This document shows, piece after piece, positions 24,797 to 37,900 of a stretch of DNA of 64,000 bases. A program made the position numbers and the translations under genes. The stretch lies in contig JAKZAN010000005.1 in NCBI GenBank assembly GCA_023053545.1, positions 5,890,001 through 5,954,000 on the forward strand, given 5' to 3'. Source of the DNA: Lepidurus packardi (Eukaryota; Arthropoda; Branchiopoda; Notostraca; Triopsidae). Position 1 is the stretch's first letter. Every line of letters starts with the position of its first letter. Under the pieces are notes generated by a model, which ran no database searches, was not told the origin of the DNA, and saw only the letters and a list, made by a program, of their open reading frames with translations.

Positions 24797-25272
24797 ATTA
24801 GAAATTTGCATGCTTATTAAATCATTGCTGGGCTAAGAATATTGGAATAAAAGCATTCAATGTGTTCTGTAAGGGTATTTCAGTCGGTTTCATCGTTTCT
24901 TTAGTCTCGTATGTTGCCGTAGAATATTATCTTCACCTTATTGTCAATAAGGTATGTGAATTTGAATTTAAAAAGTTTTGATTGTATCTGGTTCAACGTT
25001 AGACAGACGAAGGTTTTAGATTTATATAGCCACGTTAGGTGGCGTGTGTTACTAGGTTTTTTGAGGTTTTGATAATACAAAATAAAAGTCATCGATTCAT
25101 ACTCAAGCGTAAACTGAAACAATTGTGTTTAAGTCGTTAAAAGGTGCGTTCCGATTAAGTCTGTTGGAATTTGTATAAATAGTTTTTATAAATTTTTCAT
25201 GAATTAGGGAATGAAGCAAGCAAAATCTTTGAAAGAACAAATTTCAACGTAGATTCTGCAAATGTAAATAGA
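24797..25272. other. NPL4 3' end and WDR81 upstream region
   Basis: The interval holds AATAAA at 24846-24851, about 50 bases after the NPL4 stop and a good candidate for its cleavage signal. The remainder should contain the WDR81 promoter. No other feature was recognised. Confidence 0.55.
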
Positions 25273-27896
25273 ATGGAGAATTTAAGTAAAGTGGTGTCCA
25301 AAACGCTTGGAATCCCGCAGGAATATTTGAGGCCTGCATCTCAGCATACGTGCTTCGTAGCTGGAGTACCTGCACTATGGCTCAAGTACGTAATCATTTG
25401 CTTTTATGGCAATGGCTAAAGGTTTCTATTTGTGTATGCCGCAGAGTCCTTGAACACGAGCAGCAAATTCCGCCCAGTTTTGAGCCTCATAGTCAACTCA
25501 GTCCACCAGAAGTCCAAACTTTTCTATGGGAAGGAACTTCTTTGGGTACAGACTGGTTAACCGTATATATAAAGGTATTTTTCTTTCCATAAATTCACTC
25601 TGAAATTCTCCTTGCTAATGCCCCAGTATTTTTGTATTTGTAGGTTGTCGATAAAGCGTTTAGTTCGAATATTTCCAATCCATTGGAAGATATCTCAGCA
25701 ACTTCGTTACCCAGTCAAGATGCCTCCCATCAAGAGCTCTCGTTCAGCCAGTTTCTGCACTACGTTTCCCAAACTAATCACAAGAATCTCTGGAGAGATA
25801 ATCTAAAAAAATTCCCAAACTATTGCCACCTCGAAGAAAATCGTTCGAAGCCCAGCTCAAGCTCCTCTCCATGTTCTTCTACAACTGCTACATCAGCTCT
25901 GCGCAGTAGCAACTTACGGTCTATCTTGTGGAAACTTTACCGTAAACACCCCATAAATCCTTTGAATTCTTACTTAAACTACACCCAAGTATCTGCTACA
26001 GCAACTAACGGCTCAATATTGCCATGCTGGGCAATTGTAGAATCTCCAGAGCATTTCCTGCTCGTTCTCCCGTACATTCCACATTCAGTCCAAGATGCTG
26101 TATTATTCAGCCCCGCATTGTTAAGCTCCTCCACTACCAAAGCTTTATTTATCCTCTACCAACTCCTTCACGGTGCTTGCGCCTTCTATAATTACGGTTT
26201 GAGCTTTGAGGATACGAACTTGAGTGATGTTTTGTTGGACGATACTCTCCATATGCAAATTATGCCTCCTTTAATCTGTTCTGTGGATCAAAACCACGTC
26301 GTCCGGAATCAGGGGCTTCTGCAGCATACAGAAGCATGGGTCAAAGGTCATGTAACCAATTTGGACTATTTGCTTCTTTTGAATCAGTATGCAAATCGCC
26401 AAAATCAAGATCCGTTCCATCACCCCGTGATGCCCTGGGTTTCCGACCTAACTTCAGCCAATGGGAATTGGCGAGATTTTACCAAGAGCAAATTTCGGTT
26501 AACCAAAGGCGATAGACAGCTTGATTTAACTTTTGACCCCTCCCCTTCCGTGAACGCCTCGAGAACGTCGTTAAATTGTGCCCAAACCACGTTAGAAGGC
26601 TCGGTATCGCATCACGTGACAGAAGTTTTATCGGAAATTACCTACTTTGTATACCGAGCACGTCGAACTCCGAAAGAGATCCTACGTCGTTATGTACGAC
26701 GGAATTGGAACCCGAAAGAATATCCTTCGGCCATGGAACGCTTGTATCAATGGACGCCTGATGAATGCATTCCGGATTTTTACACAAATCCTACTATTTT
26801 TAAAGTAAGACTTTCCAGTGTGATTATTATAACGATCTTAAATAGACTGATGCTTACGTTGTTCGTAATTTGGGAACATATTTGTTTTTCGTTTCAATGT
26901 TTTTAATGATTTTTCTGTGTACTTAGTCGGTACATGAAGATTTGGAAGATCTGGCTATTCCTACGTGGGCTTCTTCACCCGAAGATTTCATTCGAAGACA
27001 CCGTCAAATGCTCGAAAGTCCCTACGTCACAGAACGATTGCATCATTGGATTGACCTAACATTTGGCTACAAGTGAGTAATTATCGCAGTGTTTGTTTAG
27101 TGTTAGCAATAAATTTTATTAACTATTTGTAGTCAGTAATAACTAATTTCGATCATTATTTGTTAGTTATAATTAATGTTTATTAGGTACTATTTCAGTA
27201 ATCACCGTATAAGAATTAGTACGTACTGTTTTAAGTGATACTGTTATTATTGTTGTTATACACCAGCAATTCACACGCGTTGTCATTATCATGATAGTAT
27301 TCTTACAACCCGTTTTTTTTTTAAGTTGCATCGGAAATTACCTATTGTGTATACCGAGCACGTCGAACCCCGAAAGAGGTCTTACGTCGTTATGTACGTC
27401 GGAATTGGAACTTGAAAGAATATCCTTTGGCCATGATCGTTGTCATTATCATGATCGTATTCTTACAACCCGTATTTTTTTATAAATTAGTTTTTCAAAT
27501 AAATAAGTTAGAATTTTTGGAAGATTGTTTTCACTCGAACGTAAAGTGGACTGTTATCTCTTTCCTAACTATAATTTACACAGTGGATATCCGAATTGTT
27601 CGTTAACCGATTTACCATAGATTTTAATGGGATTTTGTTTAATTCGTTCTGGAGACCGCACAAAATAATTAAAAATTATTTAAATTCTTACTCCGTTTAT
27701 TTATTTGTGATAACAATAATATAATATGTAATAATATAATTGATATATAATAATAATATTTAATAATACAATATGTAATGACAATAATCCGGAGAAGGTG
27801 TTGACAAAACTTACACACAGAGTCGCTTCTTGTATTTGTTCTGTGCAACACGTTCTCCATATTTAGTAACAAACGGGTGTAATGTATCCAGGCCCG

Positions 27897-27929
<33 letters not shown>

Positions 27930-30900
27930 AGTATTTAAGCCGGAATTTTTTTTTTTCCGTAACGATATCCACATACTACCTACCACCACCAAAATCCTGG
28001 GTACGGCACTGAATGTATCCCGGTGTCAAATTTTCGAAAAGGCATTCTTTGTTTAGTGAATGGTGTGAAAGATAAAGAGTTACGAGTTTTCGAACAATGA
28101 ATTCTTTTTTCAGCAATGGAGTGAAGGTGCAAGTTACGAGTTTTAACGAAAGTTGATGAGATTCGTTAACCTAACCTGATTCATTTCTAATCCAACTACC
28201 AATTTTAAAATCGTGTGACACCTGCTTGTCATTCTTTTCCGGAGAACATTTTGCAACAATCTGATACACTAGTGTACTTTTTTGCTTCCGGGTTTTTAAC
28301 CGGAGAATCTGTTGGCTCTGTTAGGTTTTCGTTATCCGAACATAAAAATGCGCAAAAAAAGTGTTCGTTATAATCCGAACTGTTCGTTAACCGATCACTC
28401 ACTGTTTTTTTTTTTACCATTAAAAAAATAGTTAAAGAAAACAAAGCTTACTATTAATCTGGTTTTTCATTAAGGTTGTCAGGACCGGCAGCGATCAAAT
28501 CGAAAAACGTTGTTTTGAGCCTGGTGGATAATCATACGCACCTGTGTGGCCGTGGTTTGGTCCAGCTTTTCACTCAGCCGCATCCAAAACGCGTTACATC
28601 GTCGCCTTATCTAAGTCGGACTCCTCCCCGGATCTCTCGTTTGCGGAAAGAAGCTGAGCGTGCTTCGTACAATCAGTGTTCTCCACAAGGCCCTAGTGAA
28701 ACTTCCGAAGAATCCAGTGAAGCAAAGCCCTTAGGCTTATCACGCTTTCTCAGTCGTTCAAGGAACAGTTTACTCTCCATGTCTACTGTAGACGAGAAAA
28801 CTGAACCTGTTAATCCATCCAAAACACCCTCGCTTTTCTTACCAAGAGACTATAATCCCATCCTTCTACTCAATTACGTAGAGTCCTTGGCGAGTTTGAA
28901 CAGCTCCATTGGTCCCGTTGTCAGTAATGAAGCGCTGACTAATACGAATTCCGTGCTGAAGAACTGCAGCCCAAAAGAGCGTGATATGCTGTGGCTTGGC
29001 ACGTTAGTGGCTGAACTTTTCATTCCAAACGCATTCCGTACATCTGGCACTCGCTTGGAAGACCGCGTGCAACTATGCCTACACTTATTACAGCATTCCT
29101 TGAACGAAATCCCGCGTTGCATTCGCCCGCTCCTTCAAACTATCTTTGTTTCGCCCGTTGCCCCGCCCATTACCTGGCAAGGGTTACCATGGCCCTCTCC
29201 ACATCAATTACTGCAACCTTTAGTTAATCTTGTACCGTTTCCGTCAACGTTTAGTCCCTTAAGCGCTCTAAAATCCAGAATGCGTCATTTGGCACTTAAA
29301 GTCAGGGAATTTGAATTTGGCGCCCAAAATGAGAAACTTGAATTGGACGAAACCTTACGTTCATTAGCCACACAAATTGCGAGTATAGTAATGAATTTGA
29401 ATGAGCTGACCGAGGAAAACGTTGTAACTTTGCTAGTCCCGGATGTTCAACAACTTTTGAGGCATTCCAACAAACGATTAGCAGTAGGAACCGCATTTTA
29501 CTTGTTTGACACCTTAGCGGGAAGTTTAGGAACTGCCCAAAGCGCGCGCTTTTTCTTAACAGATCTAGTAAAGCTCATGTCCGGTGAGGGAACTACTCAG
29601 TATCACCTTAAACTGTATCACCGACAATTTTTAGTGGTTTTGCAAGCCAGGTTAGGTTTGTCTGTGTTTCTAAATCATGTGACTCCATTACTAGTCGAAG
29701 CAGCGGGAACGTATCACGATTTTCTCGAACTGCAAACTGGTGACCCGAGTGAGAAACAAGTTCGTGTAGATCCGCCCGTGGACATGAATTTGAGTGATAT
29801 GTTAGCAGATACTGAACAAGTGTTCACCTTGAAACTTGAGGAAGAAGATACGCAATCTTCTGAACAGTACGTCGTGGTGAGTTCAACTTCTGAACACTCA
29901 GAAGAAAACAAAAGATCGCCCAAGATCAAACCGGCGTCCAACATTAGTGATGTGGCAGCAGATAGCATAACTTGGTTAGCTCAACGCTTGGGGCCCGTTT
30001 TAACGGCCAGGTATTTATCAAGGAACTTGTTGAGAATGTTAGCCTTATGTTACGTGGAAGATAACTGCGTCGAACCTGAAGTTAATTCTGAGAAAATGTC
30101 CATGTTCGCCACCACTTTATATGGAGACTGTATGGCACGACATGTACTTCATTGCCTCACTTCCCTGGCACGTATGTATATATTCTTAATTTATGTGCAT
30201 TTTGTGTTATGTTCTCATGGGTAGTTCGTAAGGGCTTATTGTTTTTTTGCGACGGTCGGTTAGGTTTGTATGGAGAGCAGTTCGTGCTGGTGCAGTACTT
30301 GCCCCATATGCAGGAATTGATCAAGTCCTGCCAAGCTAAGTTAAGTTTGGGTCTAGAAGCGGGATTATTGGGTCTCACTGGACTTCTGTGGTCAGTTTTG
30401 GCGTGCTTACAGGATTTGACCTTGTTTCAGCGCTCTCAGGTAAGACTTTGATGTTTATACAATAGGCGCCGCCTATTTGGATCACTGGTTATTCGAATCA
30501 GCCGCATTATGAATCAGATTCTAAAAGACCTATTCAAAATTATAAAATTAATTTAATTTTAGTCGGTTATTAGAATCACACTTTCGGGCATTAAAATCCA
30601 TGTCAAAAAAGTTTCAAGAAATATTTTGTGTTAAACAACGTTCGCCTAGATCTTCACGTATATTGTACTTAGGCATTTACAAGTGATTACAAACACTTAC
30701 ATAATGTTGAGAATCAATGTATAGACTTTACAATCTTAATTCTAGACAAACGAAAATAAATTAATGTCTTAAGTAATGTGTATCGCTGCTAACCTTAATT
30801 TTATAGACTTTCTCAATATTCACTTGACATAATATTGTGATGAATAATTGTGTGATCATAATAAGCTGCGCATACTGTAAATAAAGTGTATAATGATTCT

Positions 30901-33900
30901 TTTAACTGTTTTGATTTCTCTTGATTCCCGTATAGGACGCGTTGTTAGAAGGGATCTTGGAACCTTTATTGTCACTTTTGATATCCACTAAGCGATTGTT
31001 CCCACGTGGGAATGTAAGTCGAGCAGCTTTGGCCTTACGCGTTTTGGACGTGCTTTCCGCCTTGGGATTGCGGTTGGGACCGGATCAGGCGTGTAAGCAT
31101 TTGGTTCCCATTGCTCAGAAGCTTTTAGTAGCATTCCACGCCATTCATCAAAACTACGTAAGAAAATCTCCGCTGAAATCTTCTGGAATGAAATGAAATC
31201 GTTCTGTGCATTGAAATTTATGTGCATTTTTCTTTGCTCGCATTAAAAGGTAGAGGAATCCGAAGAAGAAGATGAATACTCGAGGAAGAATTTAGTCGAA
31301 GGATCTGATAAAGAATCTGAAGATGAGTATGTGAGAGCTTTTACTGGACGCCGATTACTTGGAAAATCGAGAGAAGTACCAGAACTGGGTGCTCCTGAAG
31401 AAACCGTGAGGCTTCGTCAAAAAGTATGTTTCCAATGTATAGGTATAAATTTCCAGATAACATTAAAAACTGTCAGAATTATTTTATTTATTTTTATTAT
31501 TTATTTCTTATATTTATATTTATTTTTTATATTTTTATTTTTATATTATCTTTACTGTTAGTGTTATTAGTAATATTGTTCATGTTTATTTTATCTGTCA
31601 GGGTGATGTCAGCTCCCTTTTTTTCTTGTTACCGTTCGAAGCAATCTAAAGTTAATTTTAGAGCCAAGTTGGCAATTTTGTGATTAAATTTGGTAATTTG
31701 AGCTCGAGTGAACATTGTTATGGTCTTATTTCAGGCTCGAGAAGAGTTGAAGCAAACCTTCTCGCCGTATGTGGCCTTCCAGACCTGCTCGCGTTTGGAT
31801 GCTGTTTTGGGAACGGACGTTTTGGAAGATTTGTTGCGTACCTGCGGGTCGACGGCAAGGATGCTGGCATGCAATTGGGCGGAAACCACTCATGGCAACG
31901 CAATCTCGTCGTCTCAGCGTACCTTAACTGCCACAACTATGGACAGTTCTTACGAACGCGTGGTGACAGGCAGTTTTGGAAGCAATGTCGCGATTGTTGG
32001 CAACCGTATTCAAGTTCAGGACTGGGGTCCGCCTGACAACGTTTGGACGTTGCATTCCCATCATTCCTTTATGGGCCAATGGGAGGAGAAGATCGCCTAC
32101 CAGCCCGAGAACTCGATTCGACACCTGAAAGGCAATTGGCTCGCGTACTGGGAACATGAAATCGGTCGACCTTCGCAAGACGCACATTTAGATTTCAAAC
32201 AAATTGTTCTGCAAACCTTGGGAGGGCACACGGGCAGTATTAAGGCCTTGGTAGCGTTGCCGTCCGAAACGGGATTATTGAGCGCCTCCAAGGATAAGAC
32301 GGTGAAAATTTGGGCCTTGAAAAGCCAAGGGGATGGTAACGCGGTGACGTCAGTACAATGGACGTATCCCCATCATAAGAAGCCGTTAACGAGCTTGGCA
32401 TTTTTGGAGGGACCCAGACTTGCTGCTTCTTGTGACGGAGCCCTGCATGTCTGGGACCCCTTTCTAGGCTCACTCTTGCAGCAATTTGAACCTGGAAATT
32501 CTCGCTTTCCCACGCTAACTTCTGTCAAAGCTTTCCCCGAGCCCAGCGCTAATCTTCTGGTGGCCACATTAGATGGAACCATCAGGTAAGGGTCTCAAGC
32601 CGTCTTTTTTTGTTTATGATGCATTATCGAGTCTAAAAAAAGCGAAGTCGATATTTTTTGTCATTTTTGAAACAAAGAATTTCCTTTTTTCTTGTTGAAG
32701 CGAAAATAATGCTTGGATTTGTTTGCTCCATAAGTCCTTTGTCATGGCTGAGCTCAGAATCATCCTTTTTTATTGTTGCAGTAGGAAGTAATTATTTTTT
32801 TGTCTAGAAAGCGGTTTCTTTGTTAAACTTACAACTTAGCGAAATAATGTAGTATTTTTCCATAGATTTTGGTTATGTTATGTACAGTAGATGCCGCTTA
32901 TTTTGATCACGTTTATCAAATGAATATTGATTCTATTAAGCGGAGATTCTAGTAACCGAAAATCGGTTACTGGCTCGTTTAGCCCAAAGAAACAAAGCAT
33001 CCTCTACTTTTTGGCACTTCCCATCACGTTTTCTTTATCTAGATTCACTATACCCACTATTGTTTATTTCGCAACAATTGTTCAACAATTTTAATAGTGA
33101 TGATGGAGGAATTCGTAATTTAACGGCCGCTTCCCTTTGTGGCAAACTTTGAAATTTAACTTGTCGTAAATTTCTATGATCCGCGACTTCTCTTTTACAT
33201 TTAAATCAATTATTTTCTTGTTCGACGCCATTTTTATGTAACTACACGTCTAAAACACACGTAACACTGTGTCTTTGAAGCCTACTCCTACGCTTAAGTA
33301 GGTTCTCAACACGATCTCCATTGTAATTTTCCCAGTCAGCTAAAGCTACTTGTCATTCAATTGAATAACCCGCTCATTTAATTGACTGGGGAGTTTAGAA
33401 GGAATTTCCCCCTAAGCGTAGTAATAGGCTGGAAATGACAGGATTGTCCAAAACGACGTAAAAGCAATGTCATTGGTCAATATGCAAAGTCCATGTAGCC
33501 ATCACTACTGTAGTTTTGTTACTGCACGTGCGAAGATTCGTTTGAAAGTGATTCTAATACCCGAAAGTGTGAGTCTAATAATCGATTAAATTGCTATGCA
33601 TTTTAGCATTTTGAATCGGTCCTTCAAAATTCGATTCCATGAAACGGCTGATTCTAATAACCAATGAACACAGTAAGCGGCATCTACTGTAATTGAAATA
33701 AGTTTATCCTGTTGGACCTAGAAATCGTTAACTCTTGTTAGAGCAAAATCTATTAGTTGTATTTTCTATTACTGTCGATAGTTTTGCGTCCCTCTTCGTT
33801 CTCGCATTTCATTCTTAACCCCCTTTTCCCTTCCTTGAAAGTTACACAATTCAAGTACTTGCTCTTATTTAGGATTTTAGATACGAGGACTGCGAGTTTC

Positions 33901-34537
33901 GGGCAGGATTTAAGGGTTAGCGTCACCCCAGGCGGCCTAATTCGCTGTTTAGCAATCGCGGGTAGTGGTTTTCGTTGTGCGGTTGGATTTGCATCTGGGG
34001 TGATATCCTTATTGGATTTGCGTACTGGGTATCTTCTGGGCTCCTGGAAGGGCCACGAGGGGGAAGTGTTGCAGCTGTTGGCGACCAATACGAACAGTTT
34101 GATCAGCTCATCCTTGGATCAGAGTTTAGCAGTCTGGGGATCCGAAGAGGGCAAACTCAAATTTCATTTGAGGTAAGCTTTTTTTATACCATCTTCGAGA
34201 GTCAAATTTATTTATTTTTTCCCCTGAGGAAAGAGGGGAGGTGAGGGGAGAAATTGGTTGTACGGCATCGTTTTTGATCGATCTTTCACTCCGTTTTTCC
34301 CACAGGGGACCCTCTGAGCCGGTCCATGGATTGGCGAATTATCATAACGAACTTGTTTCCGTGACAACCGGTAATCGTCTCGGAGTGCATTCCAGCACAT
34401 CCCCCAACGCTTCGTTTTCATCGACCAAGTTGCGCTCTGAAACTTTTAAAGGCGTAGTGACGTCCATGACCTTGCTGCCCTTGCACAGACAAATTCTCCT
34501 GGGTTCCGATACCGGGCAAATTGCTCTCATGTGTTAA
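25273..34537 (+). CDS. WDR81: WDR81, BEACH and WD40 repeat protein
   Basis: Endosomal/autophagy protein that with WDR91 restrains PI3-kinase complexes on endosomes. Eleven exons: 25273-25385, 25445-25574, 25644-26804, 26927-27072, 28475-30171, 30264-30439, 30936-31157, 31250-31423, 31735-32585, 33873-34172 and 34306-34537. They sum to 5,202 bases, 1,733 residues (human 1,941). The N-terminal region and BEACH domain hold the family signatures [50 protein letters not shown] and [11 protein letters not shown] (split by an intron). A long helical middle follows, with an acidic stretch starting [10 protein letters not shown]. The C-terminal beta-propeller shows [35 protein letters not shown] and [11 protein letters not shown]. 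The 1.4-kb intron after the FGYK exon holds a duplicated exon piece and a transposon. Two other introns hold Tigger-like elements. The stop codon lies in a 50-bp tandem duplication. Confidence 0.95.
27278..27473 (+). pseudogene. Duplicated fragment of a WDR81 BEACH exon between direct repeats
   Basis: Bases 27330-27435 copy 26630-26735 of the preceding large WDR81 exon at a constant offset of exactly 700. There are no gaps and 9 mismatches in 106 bases. The copy remains open in the WDR81 frame ([17 protein letters not shown]), with four amino-acid changes relative to the source. It is flanked by a 36-bp direct repeat (27278-27313 and 27438-27473, one mismatch) containing TTGTCATTATCATGAT. It lies in the intron between the exons ending 27072 and starting 28475. 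No acceptor or donor site fits it convincingly, so it is probably not spliced in. Confidence 0.85.
27581..28404 (+). mobile_element. Family-2 DNA transposon (MITE-like), copy b
   Basis: It begins CAGTGGATATCCGAATTG and ends CCGATCACTCACTG, matching the ends of the 45588-46262 copy. Shared internal landmarks are the CATAGA-TTTAATGGGA block near the left end, ATTCGTTCTGGAGACC, the ACGTTCTCC block, GTTAACCTAACCTGATTC and the run containing GTTCGTTAACCGATCAC at the right end. The AACGAA/CGTTAACCGA terminal style is typical of pogo/Tigger-type elements. No transposase reading frame remains. A 29-base G run interrupts it at 27901. It lies in the WDR81 intron. Confidence 0.7.
27901..27929. repeat. 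Poly-G tract of 29 bases
   Basis: An uninterrupted run of 29 G on the + strand, within the family-2 transposon in a WDR81 intron. Length is prone to sequencing and assembly error. On the coding-strand RNA it could form a G-quadruplex. Confidence 0.95.
30462..30610 (+). mobile_element. Truncated Tigger-like element (family 1), copy C
   Basis: The end AATAGGCGCCGCCTATTTGG followed by ATCACTGGTTATTCGAATCAG matches the left end of the full copy at 49747. The similarity continues through the block with GATTCTAAAAGACC, TTATTAGAATCAC and CTTTCGGGCATTAAAATC, then is lost. It is a solo left end in the WDR81 intron between 30439 and 30936. Confidence 0.7.
32885..33689 (-). mobile_element. Tigger/pogo-like DNA transposon (family 1), copy A, non-autonomous
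   Basis: An 805-bp element with inverted ends CAGTAGATGCCGCTTATT and its complement AAGCGGCATCTACTG, flanked by TA dinucleotides (32883-32884 and 33690-33691), the target duplication of Tc1/mariner-type elements. It is inverted relative to copy B (49747-50544). Near 33180-33235 on the minus strand it keeps a short frame starting [19 protein letters not shown], which looks like the helix-turn-helix start of a pogo/Tigger (CENP-B-type) transposase; the rest is decayed or deleted. It lies in the WDR81 intron 32586-33872. Confidence 0.85.
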
Positions 34538-34615
34538 AACACGCAACATATGATGCATCGCCACAGCAAATTGCTGTCATGTGTTAAAACAGCCAACATG
34601 ACCCGTCGCTATAGT
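34516..34615 (+). repeat. 50-bp tandem duplication across the WDR81 stop codon
   Basis: Bases 34516-34565 and 34566-34615 are imperfect copies in tandem: both contain GCAAATTGCT-TCATGTGTTAAAACA (the dash is C in the first copy and G in the second). The first copy encodes the last WDR81 residues and its TAA; the second repeats that coding end, including a TGT-TAA, in the 3' untranslated region. The copies diverge toward their right ends. Confidence 0.8.
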
Positions 34616-34840
34616 TTCATTCGTTTTTAGTGTCCTAAAATAACCTGCAAGGTGAAGCAAAGAAACAAACAAACGTCCATAGGCATTTTTGAGTATTGCA
34701 AAAAATTGTATTTGCGGATTGTACTTGTAATAACATTGGGTTTGGGAAGCAAGAAAAACTCGTTAAAAAAGTGCGCTTTGCAAAACAAAGACAAGTGAAT
34801 ATTCCCAACCCGTCGACAGAATTGAAAAATCTTAAGGAAA

Positions 34841-34861
34841 TATATATATACATATATATAT
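34841..34861. repeat. AT dinucleotide microsatellite
   Basis: Alternating TA run with one C interruption, lying between the convergent 3' ends of WDR81 and the membrane-protein gene. Nothing else is evident in this 410-base interval. Confidence 0.9.
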
Positions 34862-34947
34862 GAATTATTATACAGTGGTGGATAAAAGTCTGGGATGGGA
34901 AGGAGGGAATAAGTCTTGTTAAATTTTAAGGAAATGGCCTGGTCCTA

Positions 34948-37900
34948 TCATTTCTTTTTGTGAGAAGAGGTCTTGAGATCATGGGCATTGAGAACTAATT
35001 CGTCATGGAGTAAACTTGTAGTGGACGACTGCCTCGCCCCCAAGTTGGATTTCGGTCGACTGGGACCCGGTTGCGGTTCGCCGTTCGAACTTTTGGTTGA
35101 CTTACCTTGGTTAGATCGACCCTCTTGTATCCGCCAATTCTGCTCGGCTATCTGTCCATCTAAACTGTCGTTGAGATTTAATGTATGGCTCTTTTTGTGG
35201 TGACTTGAGAGTTTGACGTCTGCAGGTAGTTTAACATAATCCTCTTCCAAATTGGGATTATCCTCGCCGTGGAGCATGAGCTCGCCTTCATCTTCGTTGA
35301 CTTTCCGCGTAGGAGGTAGGTAATGAGGCATATGGGATCCCAAAAGATTTGCCTGCTCATCTTTGTGGTCTTGGGAATTAGGTTGGCCTCCAGATCGCTT
35401 CGGTTTGAACTCGTCTTTCTGGCTTGTAGTGCAGGGCCATATGCAGCACTCGTCCGTCGTCCTGGCGTAACAGCAAGGGAAGCAGTAAAACATACGTAGG
35501 ACGCATAACAAAATGCCGAAGCCGGCCAAGCAAGGGCCAATAAGGCGTAGTTCTCTGGTACGAAAGCCTTTGTCGCCCAGTCCCACGAAGGAGATGATTA
35601 AACCCAGCATTAACACGCTGAGGCCGACATACAAAAGGACGTTGGAACCCGCGGGAACCTTCGACGACTTCTGGTAACTCGCGCTTAGCACATCGTGGAT
35701 CTATAACCAGCAAAAGTAAAGAACAGTAAATAAAAAAAAGTAATTGTTACAATGCTGTCTTCCTATATTTCACACCTTCATTATTTGATCATGGTATCCT
35801 TTTGTCCATTCTCATGCTTTCACGAACGACATTAAATATTGGTGTTTTTTTTTCCTACCACAATTTTAACGGCCAAGTGGAAGAACAGCATGTCCCATCA
35901 TTATTTCTAACAATAATTCCATTCAAAAACAGGAATTTGGTGTTTCTAAATCGCTTTTTTAAACAATCGGTGGTATCATTTGATGATAAGGAAAAAAGAG
36001 ATCGATTTCCGTTTCATTCTTGTGCTTGATAGGCAGACTGACTTTAGACGGAAATGGATGTAACTGCAAGTACAACTAACTCACTTTGTGTCGTTTAAGC
36101 CATTTCCGATGCGCTTTGGTAGCTTTGATACGATGATCGGCATTACTTTCATCATTAGGATCCCGGGACGGTCGTCGAGCATCCGCGCCAGTCCCAACTC
36201 CTTTGGTGTTACCGCCATCCCATGCGGCTTTCCTGGGCTGTTTTTAACGTGAGGGAAACAGGTCAACAATGGATAATAAAGTAACTGTCGAACAGTTGTG
36301 GGTTTGTTAGTAAATAATAGACGCGAGAATGGTGCAAGAACCTACCAAGAAGCTATTTATTGTGCTCCTCAAGTGAATTTGCTGTGTTCACGCATCACGC
36401 CTCGAAACAAGTTTCCTTTCAAGCTTTTAAGTGTTCAACATTCCAATTTAACTTTGGGAAGAGAAGAAAGCCAGCTTTATGTAAAAAAAAGTAGTCCAAT
36501 CATGTGAACATTGTCCTTTACTAACTACAACTCTTGTAACTAAATCTCAAGTTTATTTAAAGTTCAGACAAAAAGTGGGAAAGTTTACAAAATGTTTATC
36601 TTCCGAATTCTAAACTACAGGTGGGTTTTTTGTTGGTTTAATTGCTGTCTGGTGCATGTGGAGAGGGCGTCGAGTGTTTGGCAAACAGTAAACCTTTAAC
36701 TTGGGAACTTTCAAGCTTTGTGGTTCCTTGCTTTTCTATTATATGCCAAAACTTGACCAAGAAAAAAAGGAAGCAGACACGGAAAAAAACGTTTAGCTGA
36801 CATAGGATAATAATTTGTCAGAGTCGAGCTACTGTTACCGTTCCTTTACTTTCCCTTCTGTCACCTTGGACATATTGATTAATTGATTACAGTCTCTACT
36901 ACTGTGTCTGCCGGTAATTTGAAGGGCCCGTAGCCGTTAAGGTATTGAGCCAATCGGTCATTTTGTATCAGTTTTTATGTGCCTTTTTGTTAGTCAAGTT
37001 TTAGCGCGCATGTTTGAAGTAAGTGTCTGAGGAAAATCAAGAGAACAAAGGCTTGAATTGACGGCTTCTTCGAAAAATGTTCTCTTTTGTTTTTCGTAGG
37101 TTTCTTTACCGATCTATTTGGAGGAAACCTGGGGAATGGAGGCAACTCAACATTTGAAACGTTGCTAGGCAAAGGTTCACCCTGGCCCGCTAACTTTCGG
37201 CGGGCCTTCTGCAAACGCAGGGCCATAGCCACTTGCACCCCGGACGCCATTGTTAATTAGTTGGGTTTTTTTCTGTGCCTGTTTTATGAGTTCCAATTAA
37301 TTAACTAGATGGTTAATCCGTCCACGACTTATTCTCGCACGATAGGAAGTTAATAGTTCTTCCCCCATTTGGCTAGTTTTATGCCAGTCACCAACATTTC
37401 CAAATTTGCATTTCGAACTAAAATCAGCACAACATGACTTGCTGGAGAACGGATTACTTGTACGGACGAAGTCACGTGACACGGACCATGGAAGCAAGCA
37501 TAATTATGAACGACGCACACTGATAACAAAATGTGGCAGTAGAAGAATTCACGATCACAATTTCAAGAGAAAGATTCCGAAAGTGATCAAGAGTTTTTTT
37601 AGTAAAAAAAGAAGACCCAATATTGGTGCGTTTTGAGTAAAACGTAGCGGAGGAGGAGATATAGATGCTTTTTAGCGTAATTCACTCACCAAATCTGTAT
37701 AAGAAATGCCATCTGCTTGCAGCGATAATTCCGTGACTACGCCCGCGGCAGCTGCAGCAGAACTAGTTCCTCCGCTTCCGGCGGGACCGGGCTGTCCGCT
37801 GCTGCTGCTGGCTCCATGGGAGGACAGGGCAGGGGCGTGGTTAGGGTTCAAACTAGGGAACATGCCAGGAGCGGCGGGACGAGCGGGAGGGTATCCTGTA

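Noticed and set aside
27291..27485. Short + strand ORF over the duplicated WDR81 fragment
   Set aside because: It reads the fragment in a different frame from WDR81 and has no independent start or splice support; it is a by-product of the duplication.
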